From NCBI GenBank assembly GCA_902476765.1, contig CABSEJ010000057.1, positions 1 to 17,672 on the forward strand: DNA of 17,672 nucleotides. The letters are read 5' to 3'. Made by a program: the position numbers and the translations under genes. The notes below the pieces were generated by a model that saw only the letters and a list, made by a program, of their open reading frames with translations, searched no databases and had not been told where the DNA came from. How positions within the stretch are numbered: the stretch's first letter is position 1; the number at the start of each line of letters is the position of its first letter. This DNA is from an uncultured Blautia sp. (GTDB taxonomy: Bacteria; Bacillota; Clostridia; Lachnospirales; Lachnospiraceae). Positions 7,537 through 15,001 of the stretch are shown here, piece after piece.

Positions 7537-7851
7537 TCAATTCTCTTCTTCCTGTTTGGAATTCAGCTGGTCCACAATGGTCTCAATACTGATGCCGCCT
7601 CTTGCAGAGATAGAAATCATTCGGGAAAGACCAACCATAAAGTTATTGCAGCCTCCGGTAGAGCCTTTGCTTAAATAGGTTTCCAGGAGAGCCCCTGTAT
7701 GCGGGTCAAAAAGAGCGATACAGTGAAGACTTCCGCAGCCGGTCATCAGCTTCCTCTTCTTGCCTACAACATCATCTGTTACCAGCAGAATTTCCCCTCT
7801 TTTCAGTCCTGCTCCCGGAGTAACCTCTTTTTCTTTGCTCTCTTCCTTCAT
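7537..7851 (-). CDS. TSCPD-like fragment of class II (B12-dependent) ribonucleotide reductase
   Basis: This 104-residue frame matches the linker and Cys-containing domain that follows the barrel in adenosylcobalamin-dependent ribonucleotide reductases: LKRGEILLVTDDVVGKKRK, then GCGSLHC (38-44), GALLETYLSKGSTGGC (53-68) and SRMISISARGGISIETIVDQL. It lacks the catalytic barrel and the last C-terminal Cys segment. It starts 8 bases after the stop of the preceding frame, which encodes the neighbouring piece of the same family, in another reading frame. Without the frameshift the frame would read through upstream as GLNTEM. The ATG has only a modest GGAG nearby, so independent translation is doubtful. 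It is best read as the second half of a broken gene, though a retained small protein cannot be excluded. Confidence 0.75.
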   Translation of the reverse strand: MKEESKEKEVTPGAGLKRGEILLVTDDVVGKKRKLMTGCGSLHCIALFDPHTGALLETYLSKGSTGGCNNFMVGLSRMISISARGGISIETIVDQLNSKQEEEN

Positions 7852-7859
7852 CTCCGTAT

Positions 7860-8249
7860 TCAGGCTTCCCGGAAAATCGTAATGCCCTTCAGTCCTTTCT
7901 CATAAGCATACAGATAAAGCTGCTCGGTCTCCTCCTGGGTAAAGCTGTTGGGAACATTTACTGTGGAACTGATAGAAGCGTCAATGTGGTTCTGCCATGC
8001 AGACTGCATATCAATTCTCTGCCGGTAATCCAGGGTCATAGCTGTGACAAAGTAATCGGGCAGGTCCTTGTCATCTTCAATTTTATGCTGCTTCATGTAG
8101 TTTTCTACGATTTTAGTGTAAACCTTATAATACACGTCTGTGCCATGAAGGGATTCGGTCTTACGCATATAGTAGTTTGCATAGATGGGCTCGATACCGC
8201 CGGAAATTCCCAGCTGGTTCTCTTCCCCCAGCCATTCTTTTTCTGTCAT
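7860..8249 (-). CDS. Fragment of class II (B12-dependent) ribonucleotide reductase barrel
   Basis: This 129-residue frame matches the last part of the catalytic barrel of NrdJ-type reductases: SGGIEPIYANYYMRKTE, then LPDYFVTAMTLDYRQRIDMQ, the conserved AWQNHIDASISSTVNVPN and the closing KGITIFRE. The finger-loop Cys, the nucleotide-binding parts and the cobalamin-binding start of a full enzyme (usually over 700 residues) are absent, so it cannot reduce ribonucleotides alone. It has an excellent ribosome site (GGAGGTGCAAAATG) and lies 28 bases after btuD, so it is probably translated in the B12 operon. It stops right after FREA; family members continue FREG. One extra G in the run before the stop would restore G and join it to the next frame. 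Confidence 0.78.
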   Translation of the reverse strand: MTEKEWLGEENQLGISGGIEPIYANYYMRKTESLHGTDVYYKVYTKIVENYMKQHKIEDDKDLPDYFVTAMTLDYRQRIDMQSAWQNHIDASISSTVNVPNSFTQEETEQLYLYAYEKGLKGITIFREA

Positions 8250-8277
8250 TTTGCACCTCCATAATATTCTGTATCCA

Positions 8278-9036
8278 TTATCCTTTGAATAAGATATGCA
8301 TCTGTTTTTTACTATCCTCTACAATTTCTGCTTCCACCTGATAAACCTGCCGGATTAACTCCTCTGTCAGCACCTCCCTGGGTGTGCCCTGGGCCATAAT
8401 CTGCCCTTTCTGCAAAACATAAATCCGGTCGCAGAACATAGCCGCAATATTCAAATCATGAATAGCGGATATGACCGTTACCGGCAGATTTTTTACAATT
8501 CGCATAAGCTGAAGCTGGTGAGTAATGTCCAAATGATTTGTAGGCTCATCCAGAATCAGGCAGGGAGTCTGCTGAGCCAGGGCCCTGGCCAGAATAACCC
8601 TCTGCTGCTCCCCTCCTGAAAGAGTGGAGAAGCTCCTTTGGGCAAATTCCTCCATTCCTACTGTTTTCAGGGCCTGGTCCACAATCTCATAATCTCTTGC
8701 ATTATCCCTCTCCAGCGTCTTTTTATGTGGGGAGCGTCCCATCATTACCACTTCTTTTACTGTAAATTCAAAATTGTAATAATTATGCTGGGCCACAACC
8801 CCCATTCTTCTGGCAGACTCCTTCACACTCATGGTCTGGAGCTCCTCCTCACCTAAAAATATCTGTCCGGCATTTGGTTTGAGAATCCGGTAGATACATT
8901 TTAAAAGAGTGGATTTCCCGCTTCCATTAGGGCCAATCAAACCTACAAATTCTCTGCTGCCGCTATGTATGGAAACTCCTTTTAGGATTTCCTCAGCTCC
9001 ATAAGAAAGGCGAATGTCTTTTGCTGAAATATTCAC
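8278..9036 (-). CDS. btuD: Cobalamin ABC transporter ATP-binding protein
   Basis: This 252-residue ABC ATPase belongs to the iron-siderophore/cobalamin (FecE/BtuD) class and energises the BtuC channel from the cytoplasm. All motifs are intact: Walker A GPNGSGKST (35-43), Q-loop VVAQHN, signature LSGGEQQR (139-146), Walker B CLILDEPT (159-166) with the catalytic Glu, D-loop HLD and H-loop AIHDLN (His193). The start is GTG at 9036, overlapping the btuC stop as GTGA, and is preceded by GGAGGTGAAG. Translation is therefore coupled to btuC. The substrate is assigned from the cobalamin riboswitch at the head of the operon; the protein alone could equally belong to a haem or siderophore system. Confidence 0.9.
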   Translation of the reverse strand: MNISAKDIRLSYGAEEILKGVSIHSGSREFVGLIGPNGSGKSTLLKCIYRILKPNAGQIFLGEEELQTMSVKESARRMGVVAQHNYYNFEFTVKEVVMMGRSPHKKTLERDNARDYEIVDQALKTVGMEEFAQRSFSTLSGGEQQRVILARALAQQTPCLILDEPTNHLDITHQLQLMRIVKNLPVTVISAIHDLNIAAMFCDRIYVLQKGQIMAQGTPREVLTEELIRQVYQVEAEIVEDSKKQMHILFKG

Positions 9037-10097
9037 GAACCTTCACCTCCGAATCCATAAGATTTCCTCGCCATCAGATAAATAAAGCATGGAGCTCCTA
9101 TGAGGGATACCAGGATACCGATTGGCAGTTCAGCGTTTTTCAGAATTACCCTGCAGGCCACATCTGCCCAAATAAGGAAAATGGCTCCGGTCAGGGCACT
9201 TAAAGGAATCAGTCTCTTGTGGTCGGTTCCGAACAGCATACGCATGGCATGAGGGATTATCAATCCTACAAAGCCTATCATTCCCGCTGCACAGACGGCG
9301 AAGCCCACCATAAAGGAGGCCAGCACCATATAGGCGATTCTGGCTTTATGCAAATCCGTTCCCAAAGTGATGGCCGTATCGTCACCCAGCAGCATTAAAT
9401 TCAGTTTTCTGTATTGGCTCCAGAATATCAGGGAAGCCAGTATCATAAGAGGCAGAATCACCGGCACATTATCCCAGTCTGCAGTTGCCAGGCTTCCCAT
9501 ACTCCAGTAAGATATCTGAGTAGTAGCATCTCTGTTTTGAGAAATATATATAAGAAAATTGGCAAAAGCCGAACATACGGAGCTGATTGCCATACCTGCC
9601 AGAATCAGCTTTCCTGCGCTGGAGCTTCCTCCTATTCCGGATATAAATAAAACCCCGAAAGAGGCTCCTACCGCACCGATAAAGGCCATAATTCCCATAG
9701 AGTTATCCCCGAAAACAGAACCGATTCCCAGAATAATGGCTGCCGCCGCACCCAGATAAGCCCCTGAAGAAACACCAAGCACATAAGGGTCTGCCAGAGG
9801 ATTTTTTACCACAGCCTGCATAACCACTCCGCACACAGACAGTCCCATACCGATTCCTGCCGCCAGCAGTACACGGGGAAAACGTATCAGCCACACCACG
9901 TCATGGATGGCTCCTTCCTGATAAGCAGAAAAGCTGTCTATATGAAAAATCTCATAAAAGATTACTTTATACACATCCTGCACAGAAATGTCTGCATTGC
10001 CAAAGGTAATGGAGGCCAGCACAGAAAGTACCAGCCCCGCCAGAAGTACAAGAAGTACAGCGCTGTACAGGGGAGTTTTTATCCCTCTTTTCTTCAT
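9033..10097 (-). CDS. btuC: Cobalamin ABC transporter permease (FecCD family)
   Basis: This 354-residue membrane permease is of the FecCD/BtuC family, with about ten hydrophobic helices spread over the whole chain. Family marks include RFPRVLLAAGIGMGLSVCG, VMQAVVKNPLADPYVLGVSSGA, and near the C-terminus GMIGFVGLIIPHAMRMLFG, the region that contacts the ATPase. The length is normal for the family. The start ATG (MKKRG) lies 15 bases after the btuF stop with an AAGGGG site. It forms the translocation channel that receives substrate from BtuF and is driven by BtuD. Substrate choice (cobalamin or other corrinoids) comes from the upstream riboswitch. Confidence 0.9.
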   Translation of the reverse strand: MKKRGIKTPLYSAVLLVLLAGLVLSVLASITFGNADISVQDVYKVIFYEIFHIDSFSAYQEGAIHDVVWLIRFPRVLLAAGIGMGLSVCGVVMQAVVKNPLADPYVLGVSSGAYLGAAAAIILGIGSVFGDNSMGIMAFIGAVGASFGVLFISGIGGSSSAGKLILAGMAISSVCSAFANFLIYISQNRDATTQISYWSMGSLATADWDNVPVILPLMILASLIFWSQYRKLNLMLLGDDTAITLGTDLHKARIAYMVLASFMVGFAVCAAGMIGFVGLIIPHAMRMLFGTDHKRLIPLSALTGAIFLIWADVACRVILKNAELPIGILVSLIGAPCFIYLMARKSYGFGGEGS

Positions 10098-10112
10098 TTA
10101 CTTCTGTCCCCT

Positions 10113-11237
10113 TTATTCACCTAACTCCAGCTCCGGGTATAATCCCTGGGCAATGGTCTCAATACCGTCCTGAGTTCTTGTGGCGCTGGCATACATTTCA
10201 CTGAGCATAATCGGCACTACCCTTCCATTCTTTACAGCGCTGAGGCTGGCAAAAGCCTCATCTTCCAAAATCTTATTCAGATTTTCCTGCTTTACCGTCT
10301 CCGGGTCATCTCCGGTATAGGGCATATAAACTACAAAAATCACATCCGGGTCTGCTGCCACAATATCCTCTTTTCCCGCAGAGGAAGCTTCCGGATTCAG
10401 CAAAGTTCCCCCCAGCTGGGTTACCATATCCCCGGCCACACTGGAAGCTCCATAATTGGTAAAGGTATCCTTCATGCTTTCTACGACCATAACCGTAGGC
10501 TTTTCTTCCTGGTCTGCAGTTTTTTCTGTTACATTGGAAATGGTCTCTTTCATATCCTCTACCAAAGCTTCCGCCCGGTCCTGAACGTCAAAGATTTTTC
10601 CCATATTCAGAATATCCTGGTATTCATTTTCCAGAGAATCTTCTTTTACCGCAGTGTTGGAGTTAATATAGACATGGGTTCCTTTATCTTCCCATTCCTG
10701 GGGAGCCCCCAGGGTGTCGGAATCAAAAAGAGATACCCAGGAAAAAATCATATCCGGCTCCAGCATGGTTACGGTTTCCTTAGAAGGAGTAAATTCATCC
10801 AGGTATTCCACTTTGGAAAAAGCTCCCTTCTGGTCATCCGGCACCTCATTGTCAAGACCTGCGGTGGCTGCCAGATGGTCTTCCAGCCCAAGAGCCAGCA
10901 TGGTTTCCACACAGCCCTGGTACACAGCCACTACCTTTTCCGGGGCCTTTTCATAAACCGTGTCATATTCTTCTCCATTAGGCCCATAACTGGTAATCGT
11001 AAGAGGATATTCTGTCTTTTTGCTGCTTTCTGCTGTTTCTGTCTCTTCCGTTTCTTCTGTCTCATCCCCGGCAGCTTCCGGAGCCTGATTGTCCTCTACC
11101 ACACTTTCCGAGCTTATGCGCCCGCTGTCTCCGCTGTTGTTTCCGCTGTCGCTGCCTGTGCAGGCTCCCATACTCATAGTCAAACCTGCTCCAAGAATCA
11201 CTGCCAGCACTTTCTTTGTCACTGCTTTGTTCTTCAT
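10113..11237 (-). CDS. btuF: Cobalamin-binding lipoprotein of the ABC transporter
   Basis: This solute-binding lipoprotein is of the class III (BtuF/FhuD, periplasmic-binding) family. I choose the ATG at 11237 (MKNKAVTKK) over the in-frame ATG at 11258, because the only good ribosome site (AAAGGAG) lies between them. Residues 1-25 form a lipoprotein signal with MSMGAC, so Cys26 would carry the lipid. A long Ser/Glu/Thr-rich acidic spacer follows (to about residue 75) before the folded part: EKVVAVYQGCVETMLALGLED, then LEPDMIFSW, and in the second lobe EDIVAADPDVIFVVY. It would hold corrinoid at the outer membrane face and dock on BtuC. It is the first gene of the operon behind a cobalamin riboswitch and terminator, so it should be made when B12 is scarce. 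Confidence 0.9.
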   Translation of the reverse strand: MKNKAVTKKVLAVILGAGLTMSMGACTGSDSGNNSGDSGRISSESVVEDNQAPEAAGDETEETEETETAESSKKTEYPLTITSYGPNGEEYDTVYEKAPEKVVAVYQGCVETMLALGLEDHLAATAGLDNEVPDDQKGAFSKVEYLDEFTPSKETVTMLEPDMIFSWVSLFDSDTLGAPQEWEDKGTHVYINSNTAVKEDSLENEYQDILNMGKIFDVQDRAEALVEDMKETISNVTEKTADQEEKPTVMVVESMKDTFTNYGASSVAGDMVTQLGGTLLNPEASSAGKEDIVAADPDVIFVVYMPYTGDDPETVKQENLNKILEDEAFASLSAVKNGRVVPIMLSEMYASATRTQDGIETIAQGLYPELELGE

Positions 11238-11299
11238 TTTCTGCATACTCCTTTCCATTTTCCAAAGCTTTGATGAAATGAAGTTTCCCTGGACATATA

Positions 11300-11330
11300 G
11301 AAAAGAAAAAGCCCGCTGTTACAGCAGGCT
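11300..11330 (-). terminator. Intrinsic terminator in the btu leader (riboswitch expression platform)
   Basis: On the minus strand AGCCTGCTG (11330-11322) and CAGCGGGCT (11318-11310) form a 9-bp stem with a 3-base loop, followed by TTTTTCTTTTC. It lies between the cobalamin aptamer and btuF, about 60 bases before the btuF start. It is the likely switch that ends transcription when the aptamer has bound B12. Confidence 0.85.
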
Positions 11331-11388
11331 TCCTTCCTCTAAAATCCATTTGTCTGGGGATTGTTCCATGAAACAGAAATCAAGAACA

Positions 11389-11436
11389 TTTCTATAGTTA
11401 TTTCCATAGTTATTTCTATAATTATTTCTATAGTGT
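11389..11436. repeat. Four tandem copies of a 12-bp unit in the btu leader
   Basis: On the plus strand four 12-base units stand head to tail: TTTCTATAGTTA, TTTCCATAGTTA, TTTCTATAATTA and TTTCTATAGTGT. The array lies between the riboswitch aptamer and the terminator. It is flanked by an inverted repeat (TCCATGAAA at 11365-11373 and TTTCATGGGA at 11449-11458), so the transcript could fold with the array as the loop. Confidence 0.85.
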
Positions 11437-11514
11437 CTTCATTATGTCTTTCATGGGACATTTTAATTCTGTATTATTACAGATGGTCACTCTACCCGGA
11501 AGCCTCATCTTATC

Positions 11515-11681
11515 CGGCAAAGCAGGTCTCCTGGCTTGCCAATCTTCATCTGTCTTTGCCTTCTCACGCATCTGCGCAATGACATCTTAAAGACAGACTC
11601 CTGGCTTACAGTGGCCGGACCGCCTGGGATTTTCACCCTGTTCCCTTTTCAGAAGGAGCTGCTGCTCCTTCCACTTTGCCG
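11515..11681 (-). promoter_or_regulatory. Cobalamin riboswitch of the btuFCD operon
   Basis: This is a canonical cobalamin aptamer on the minus strand. The ends pair as CGGCAAAG (11681-11674, read as the complement) with CTTTGCCG (11522-11515). Between them are a GGAGCAGCAGCTCC hairpin, AAAAGGGAACAGGGTGAAAATC, GCCACTGTAA (about 11616-11607), a variable arm, and a perfect B12 box AAGCCAGGAGACCTGC (11537-11522). It controls btuF through the terminator about 190 bases downstream. Confidence 0.95.
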
Positions 11682-11700
11682 ATTTATTTTCATCATATGT

Positions 11701-11729
11701 ACTCTAACATAGAATCCGGGGGATTACAA
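11701..11729 (-). promoter_or_regulatory. Probable sigma-A promoter of the btuFCD operon
   Basis: On the minus strand TTGTAA (11729-11724) and TAGAGT (11706-11701) are 17 bases apart. This places the start of transcription about 12 bases before the aptamer's closing helix. The -10 box is only a moderate match. Confidence 0.5.
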
Positions 11730-11753
11730 TAGGCTGTTTCTGGTTTTAATCCC
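11720..11753. repeat. Inverted repeat overlapping the btu promoter -35 box
   Basis: GGGATTA (11720-11726) and TAATCCC (11747-11753) are perfect 7-base arms, and the match extends further outward with one extra C. One arm covers most of the proposed -35 hexamer. It could be an operator, or part of a weak terminator after the DUF3887 gene; there is no T-run to support the second reading. Confidence 0.45.
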
Positions 11754-11806
11754 GGCATCATATTAAATGGCTAAATCAGATTTTGTTTTATGGGAAGGCC
11801 CCATCT

Positions 11807-12253
11807 TTATTTCATATAGAACCCTGCGCACTGCATATTTTTGTCAAAGGAAATGGTAAACAGCGCTTTACCGTTCTCATACTCTGCCAAAACCAATGCC
11901 GTGGCGTATTCTGTATCTGTGTCTTTGTCTTTTATCCCTTTTATCTGCGTCTTGGCAAAGCCCTGAAACTCTCCTTTATCCTCCAGCAGATAGTCCACAT
12001 TCTCCTGCAGGTCTTCTAACTCTATTCCATTCTTCATCACCGGGGTAAAGGTTTCCTCATAAACCTGCTGCAAATTTCCTTTGCTTATCTCCTCCACCAT
12101 TTCCTGGGCCTTGTCTGTCACCTGCTGCTTATCAAAATTCTCAGAAAGCTTCCCTTGGCAGCCAGTCAGCCCAGCCAAAAGCCCCAGGCCGAAAATCAGG
12201 ACCAAAAGCCTGGTATTTACCCTTTTTCTCTTTTTTCTCATCTCTTTAGCCAT
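11807..12253 (-). CDS. DUF3887-like lipoprotein
   Basis: This 148-residue exported lipoprotein has a basic N-terminus (MAKEMRKKRKR), a hydrophobic segment and the lipobox AGLTGC, with Cys32 as the lipid site. The mature part resembles DUF3887: a helix with DKAQEMVEEISKGNLQQVYE, the TPVMKNGIELEDLQENVDYLL helix pair, then 'KGEFQGFAKTQIKGI' and beta strands ending in the C-terminus. DUF3887 has an NTF2-like cone shape and its role is unknown; in other proteins it precedes hydrolases. The start is supported by GGAGGCGGAGT directly before the ATG. It lies 83 bases after the DUF3784 gene and may share its transcript. Confidence 0.75.
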   Translation of the reverse strand: MAKEMRKKRKRVNTRLLVLIFGLGLLAGLTGCQGKLSENFDKQQVTDKAQEMVEEISKGNLQQVYEETFTPVMKNGIELEDLQENVDYLLEDKGEFQGFAKTQIKGIKDKDTDTEYATALVLAEYENGKALFTISFDKNMQCAGFYMK

Positions 12254-12336
12254 ACTCCGCCTCCTATCCCTTCTTCCTGATATTGCCCTATTATTCTGTC
12301 CTTATCCGTTCTTCTATCCTGAACTTCCATTTTCCA

Positions 12337-12819
12337 CTACCTCTCTATGGCAGCACTAATACGTTGATATAGCTTCTCTGTTTCCTGTTGGGTGGGACCA
12401 TTGACCGCCACTATTTTTTCCCCTGCGTCCAGCACCACATAGCTGTCACATCTGGTATAGCCATATACGGCTCTCTTGTTGCCCTTCTCTTCTTGAGATT
12501 CTCCTTCTTTCTTCTCCGTTGTCTTTGCCCTGCAAACTGTGTTGGCCAAGATAAACATTGCTGCCGTTAGAAAAAGAAACAAATAGGGAAAAAAGCGGCT
12601 TACTTTATCCGGCAGCTTGTTTCCATAAAGAGCGCAAAGTCCTACAAAAACCGTAAGAAAGGCCATATAACCGCCCATGAGACGACATAGACGCAGCTTG
12701 TTATATTTTGCTTTTTCCTTCTCTGAAGCCGTATTATAGCCTGCAATCAAAAAGCTGCCTTTTCCCATAAATAAAAGCACTGACATCAATCCAAAAACTG
12801 CCGTCACTATCCAAAGCAT
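12337..12819 (-). CDS. DUF3784 membrane protein
   Basis: This small membrane protein resembles DUF3784. I place the start at the ATG at 12819 (MLWIVTAVFG), because AAAGGAG lies 8 bases before it; the longer frame from 12849 has that ribosome site inside it. Segments seen: a first membrane helix, the family motif GKGSFLIAGYNTASEKEKAKY, then two more helices (about residues 48-68 and 76-95), a charged linker (TTEKKEGESQEEKGN) and a soluble C-terminal domain of about 40 residues (YTRCDSYVVLDAGEKIVAVN) not typical of the shortest family members. Its function is unknown. It follows the sensor kinase by 88 bases, so it may be part of the two-component operon or a target of it. Confidence 0.78.
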   Translation of the reverse strand: MLWIVTAVFGLMSVLLFMGKGSFLIAGYNTASEKEKAKYNKLRLCRLMGGYMAFLTVFVGLCALYGNKLPDKVSRFFPYLFLFLTAAMFILANTVCRAKTTEKKEGESQEEKGNKRAVYGYTRCDSYVVLDAGEKIVAVNGPTQQETEKLYQRISAAIER

Positions 12820-12907
12820 AAACCCCTCTCCTTTCTTTTCTGGCTTCATACACTGGCTGTCACATTAAACATATATCAGAAATATTTATCTTAATGGGCA
12901 TCCCTCT

Positions 12908-14059
12908 TTACCGGTTTTTCGGCAGCAATAATATAACCTGAAATTTCTCTTCTTCTTCCTGGATAGTACAGGTGCCCTCATACTTCTTAATAGCCTCTTT
13001 CACATTTCCGATACCCAGGCCCTGGTGTTCCTTGGATGGTTTTCTTCTGCTGCCCTTCGTATTTACAATCTCTATCATAAGAAATTCTTTCACCTCTTTG
13101 GCCCGGACAGAAAGATATTTCTCCCCCTTTACAGAAGGGGTCTCCATAGCCTCTATGGCATTATCCAGCAAATTGGCAAAAATAGTGGTAAGGTCAATTT
13201 CCTCTATCCGGTCCAGACAGCCCTCCTCTATATCCAGGACAAGAGCTGCATCCTTCAGATTTGGATGACACAGCTTTTCATTGAGAATAATATTCAGCAT
13301 CCGGTTTCCGGTATACCAGCTATGCTGTCCCTGATTCAGGAGATGAAAAACTTCTTCGCCATATCGTCTGGCCTCCTGGGGCTGGCCATCCTCATACAGG
13401 CGGATAACTGCCTGCATATGATTTTTTACGTCATGAACGATTTTTCTGGACTGCTGGTAGCTTTCCTCCAGTTTCTGGTAATGCTGGTACACCAGCTCTT
13501 CTCTCTGCTTATGAAGACGGTACTTTTTCTCCGTTTCATAGCCCTTGGCCACAGCCCGGTAAAAATACACCACAAACACGTTCATGAGAAACAGCAGAAT
13601 AATATTTATCATTACCAGCGCATATCCGTTTAAGCTGGCATAATAATCACTGAGAATCAGGAAAGAGGCCAGAAACACCAGAGAAAAAATAGGCAAAGCA
13701 AGAAAAATAACATATTGAGTCCTGTATACCCGCCCCATTTTTTCCTTTCCCAGCAGGCCGCTTAAAAACCAGCTCCAGGCCAGCTCCATGGCAGACCTGA
13801 GAATTCCGGTAAATATCCGGGTCTCCCCGTAGGGATTACCGTTTATATCCAGTATAGAAAAGTTCAGCACCCGGCGGACAAAAATCTCATTCATCAGACT
13901 GGCGCAGAGACCCCAAATCAAAAAAATCCCCGCCAGATACAAAATCCATCCGAAAGCCGTTCTGGACTCGGCTTTTTTCTCCTTTGTGCGGGTACGAAAA
14001 TAAAACCACACAGAAGCCGCCAAAAATGCCGGAACATCTAGAACCAATTCCTGAATCAT
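12908..14059 (-). CDS. GHKL sensor histidine kinase (AgrC/VirS-like)
   Basis: This membrane sensor kinase of about 383 residues is paired with the LytTR regulator. The N-terminal half (to about residue 170) has five or six hydrophobic helices, including LYLAGIFLIWGLC and VIFLALPIFSLVFLASFLIL. A helical linker leads to the phosphoacceptor motif KIVHDVKNH (His209). The C-terminal ATPase domain keeps the N-box NLLDNAIEAM (about 296-305) and the glycine-rich GLGIGNV (about 347-353). This order is typical of the peptide- or envelope-sensing AgrC/VirS group. I choose ATG 14059 over the GTG one codon earlier, because GGGAGG would then be 5 rather than 2 bases away. No precursor peptide or AgrB-like protease gene is visible nearby, so the signal is unknown. 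Confidence 0.9.
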   Translation of the reverse strand: MIQELVLDVPAFLAASVWFYFRTRTKEKKAESRTAFGWILYLAGIFLIWGLCASLMNEIFVRRVLNFSILDINGNPYGETRIFTGILRSAMELAWSWFLSGLLGKEKMGRVYRTQYVIFLALPIFSLVFLASFLILSDYYASLNGYALVMINIILLFLMNVFVVYFYRAVAKGYETEKKYRLHKQREELVYQHYQKLEESYQQSRKIVHDVKNHMQAVIRLYEDGQPQEARRYGEEVFHLLNQGQHSWYTGNRMLNIILNEKLCHPNLKDAALVLDIEEGCLDRIEEIDLTTIFANLLDNAIEAMETPSVKGEKYLSVRAKEVKEFLMIEIVNTKGSRRKPSKEHQGLGIGNVKEAIKKYEGTCTIQEEEEKFQVILLLPKNR

Positions 14060-14161
14060 CACAACCTCCCGTCTGTCACATTCCCGTTTATACCAATCCC
14101 TTTATCTTGCAGCCTCTGTTTCATCCGCTGCAGCTCAAACAAACCGTTTGTCTTCTCATTT

Positions 14162-14866
14162 TCACAGCTTCCTGTCTGCCAGATACCGGCTCAAACATTC
14201 TTTAAAAACTACTGCCTGTTTTTGGGACAGGGGCAATATTTCTCCATTCATCAGATATACATCATAACCCTTGATATTTTTAATCTGGTCCAGGTTTACC
14301 ACAAAACTTTTGTGAGGAGAGGCAAAACCACAGGATTGCAGTCTTTCCCGTAAGTCGCTGATTCTGCCCTTCATTTCATAATCCTTCTGTCTGGCAGCCA
14401 GCCGGATTTTTCGGTTACGGATTTCAAAATAATAGATGTCCTCCTGGGGCAGTCGGATTCTTCCCTCTTTGGTATCGAATTCCAGCAAAGAATAGCTTTC
14501 CTTTTCCTCTTCTCTGTACGCAAGGGCGTCTTCCACCTGTCTGAGAACCCTTTCCTTTTTCACCGGTTTCAGCAGGTACCCGAAAGCATGTACGGAAAAG
14601 GCTCTGCCTGCATATTCACTGTAAGCCGTCACATACACGATCTTCAGCTTTTTGTCTCTGAGCCTGATTCTCCTTGCTGTCTCAATGCCGTCCATTCCTT
14701 TCATATCAATGTCCAGAAACAATAAATCAAAGTTTTCTTTTGCCTGTAAAAATTCCTCTCCGCTTTCATAGACCTGGATTTTTTCCAACTCCCCCGGATA
14801 ATCTTCCAGCATATTCAAAAGTATATCTGAGGCATTTCTGTCATCATCACATATCGCTATTTTCAT
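14162..14866 (-). CDS. LytTR-family response regulator
   Basis: This 234-residue regulator has a receiver domain (1-120) with the acidic pocket CDDD (6-9), phosphoacceptor Asp52 in LLFLDIDM, Thr80 in VYVTAYS and Lys100 in LLKPVKK. The C-terminal LytTR DNA-binding domain (about 128-230) shows DIYYFEIRNRKIRL, FASPHKSFVVNLDQIKNIKG and the ending LPLSQKQ. It is the first gene of the two-component operon, about 100 bases upstream of the kinase. The ATG follows GGAGAAAATTTAGAC. LytTR proteins bind direct repeats in promoters; the targets here are unknown, with the two membrane/lipoprotein genes downstream as natural candidates. Confidence 0.92.
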   Translation of the reverse strand: MKIAICDDDRNASDILLNMLEDYPGELEKIQVYESGEEFLQAKENFDLLFLDIDMKGMDGIETARRIRLRDKKLKIVYVTAYSEYAGRAFSVHAFGYLLKPVKKERVLRQVEDALAYREEEKESYSLLEFDTKEGRIRLPQEDIYYFEIRNRKIRLAARQKDYEMKGRISDLRERLQSCGFASPHKSFVVNLDQIKNIKGYDVYLMNGEILPLSQKQAVVFKECLSRYLADRKL

Positions 14867-14951
14867 GTCTAAATTTTCTCCACAGTTACCGCAAACCAGG
14901 CCTTTCTAAGTTCTTCCGCAGAATCCAAAGGCATGATTTCCTGGTATCTTT

Positions 14952-14979
14952 ATTATACGATTTCTTTTTTTCCCCTCAA
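14952..14979 (-). promoter_or_regulatory. Sigma-A-like promoter of the two-component operon
   Basis: On the minus strand TTGAGG (14979-14974) and a perfect TATAAT (14957-14952) are 16 bases apart, the gap being mostly A. A 10-base palindrome TTTGCGCAAA (14985-14994) lies directly upstream of the -35 box and might be a regulator site. The start of transcription near 14945 gives an 80-base leader before the LytTR regulator. Confidence 0.65.
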
Positions 14980-15001
14980 TATCCTTTGCGCAAAAGACAG
15001 C

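Noticed and set aside
10674..11273. 199-residue open frame on the plus strand
   Set aside because: It is antisense to btuF, with a composition expected from the complement of the acidic Glu/Ser-rich spacer; no recognisable domain.
11062..11349. 95-residue minus-strand frame starting in the btu leader
   Set aside because: It reads through the terminator hairpin and then out of frame into btuF, and looks basic and low in structure.
11389..11436. CRISPR-like array
   Set aside because: The 12-base units are directly adjacent with no spacers, so this is a simple tandem repeat.
11791..11805. ATGGG/CCCAT hairpin after the DUF3887 gene as a terminator
   Set aside because: The stem is 5 bp and the minus-strand side is followed by As, so it is too weak to call.
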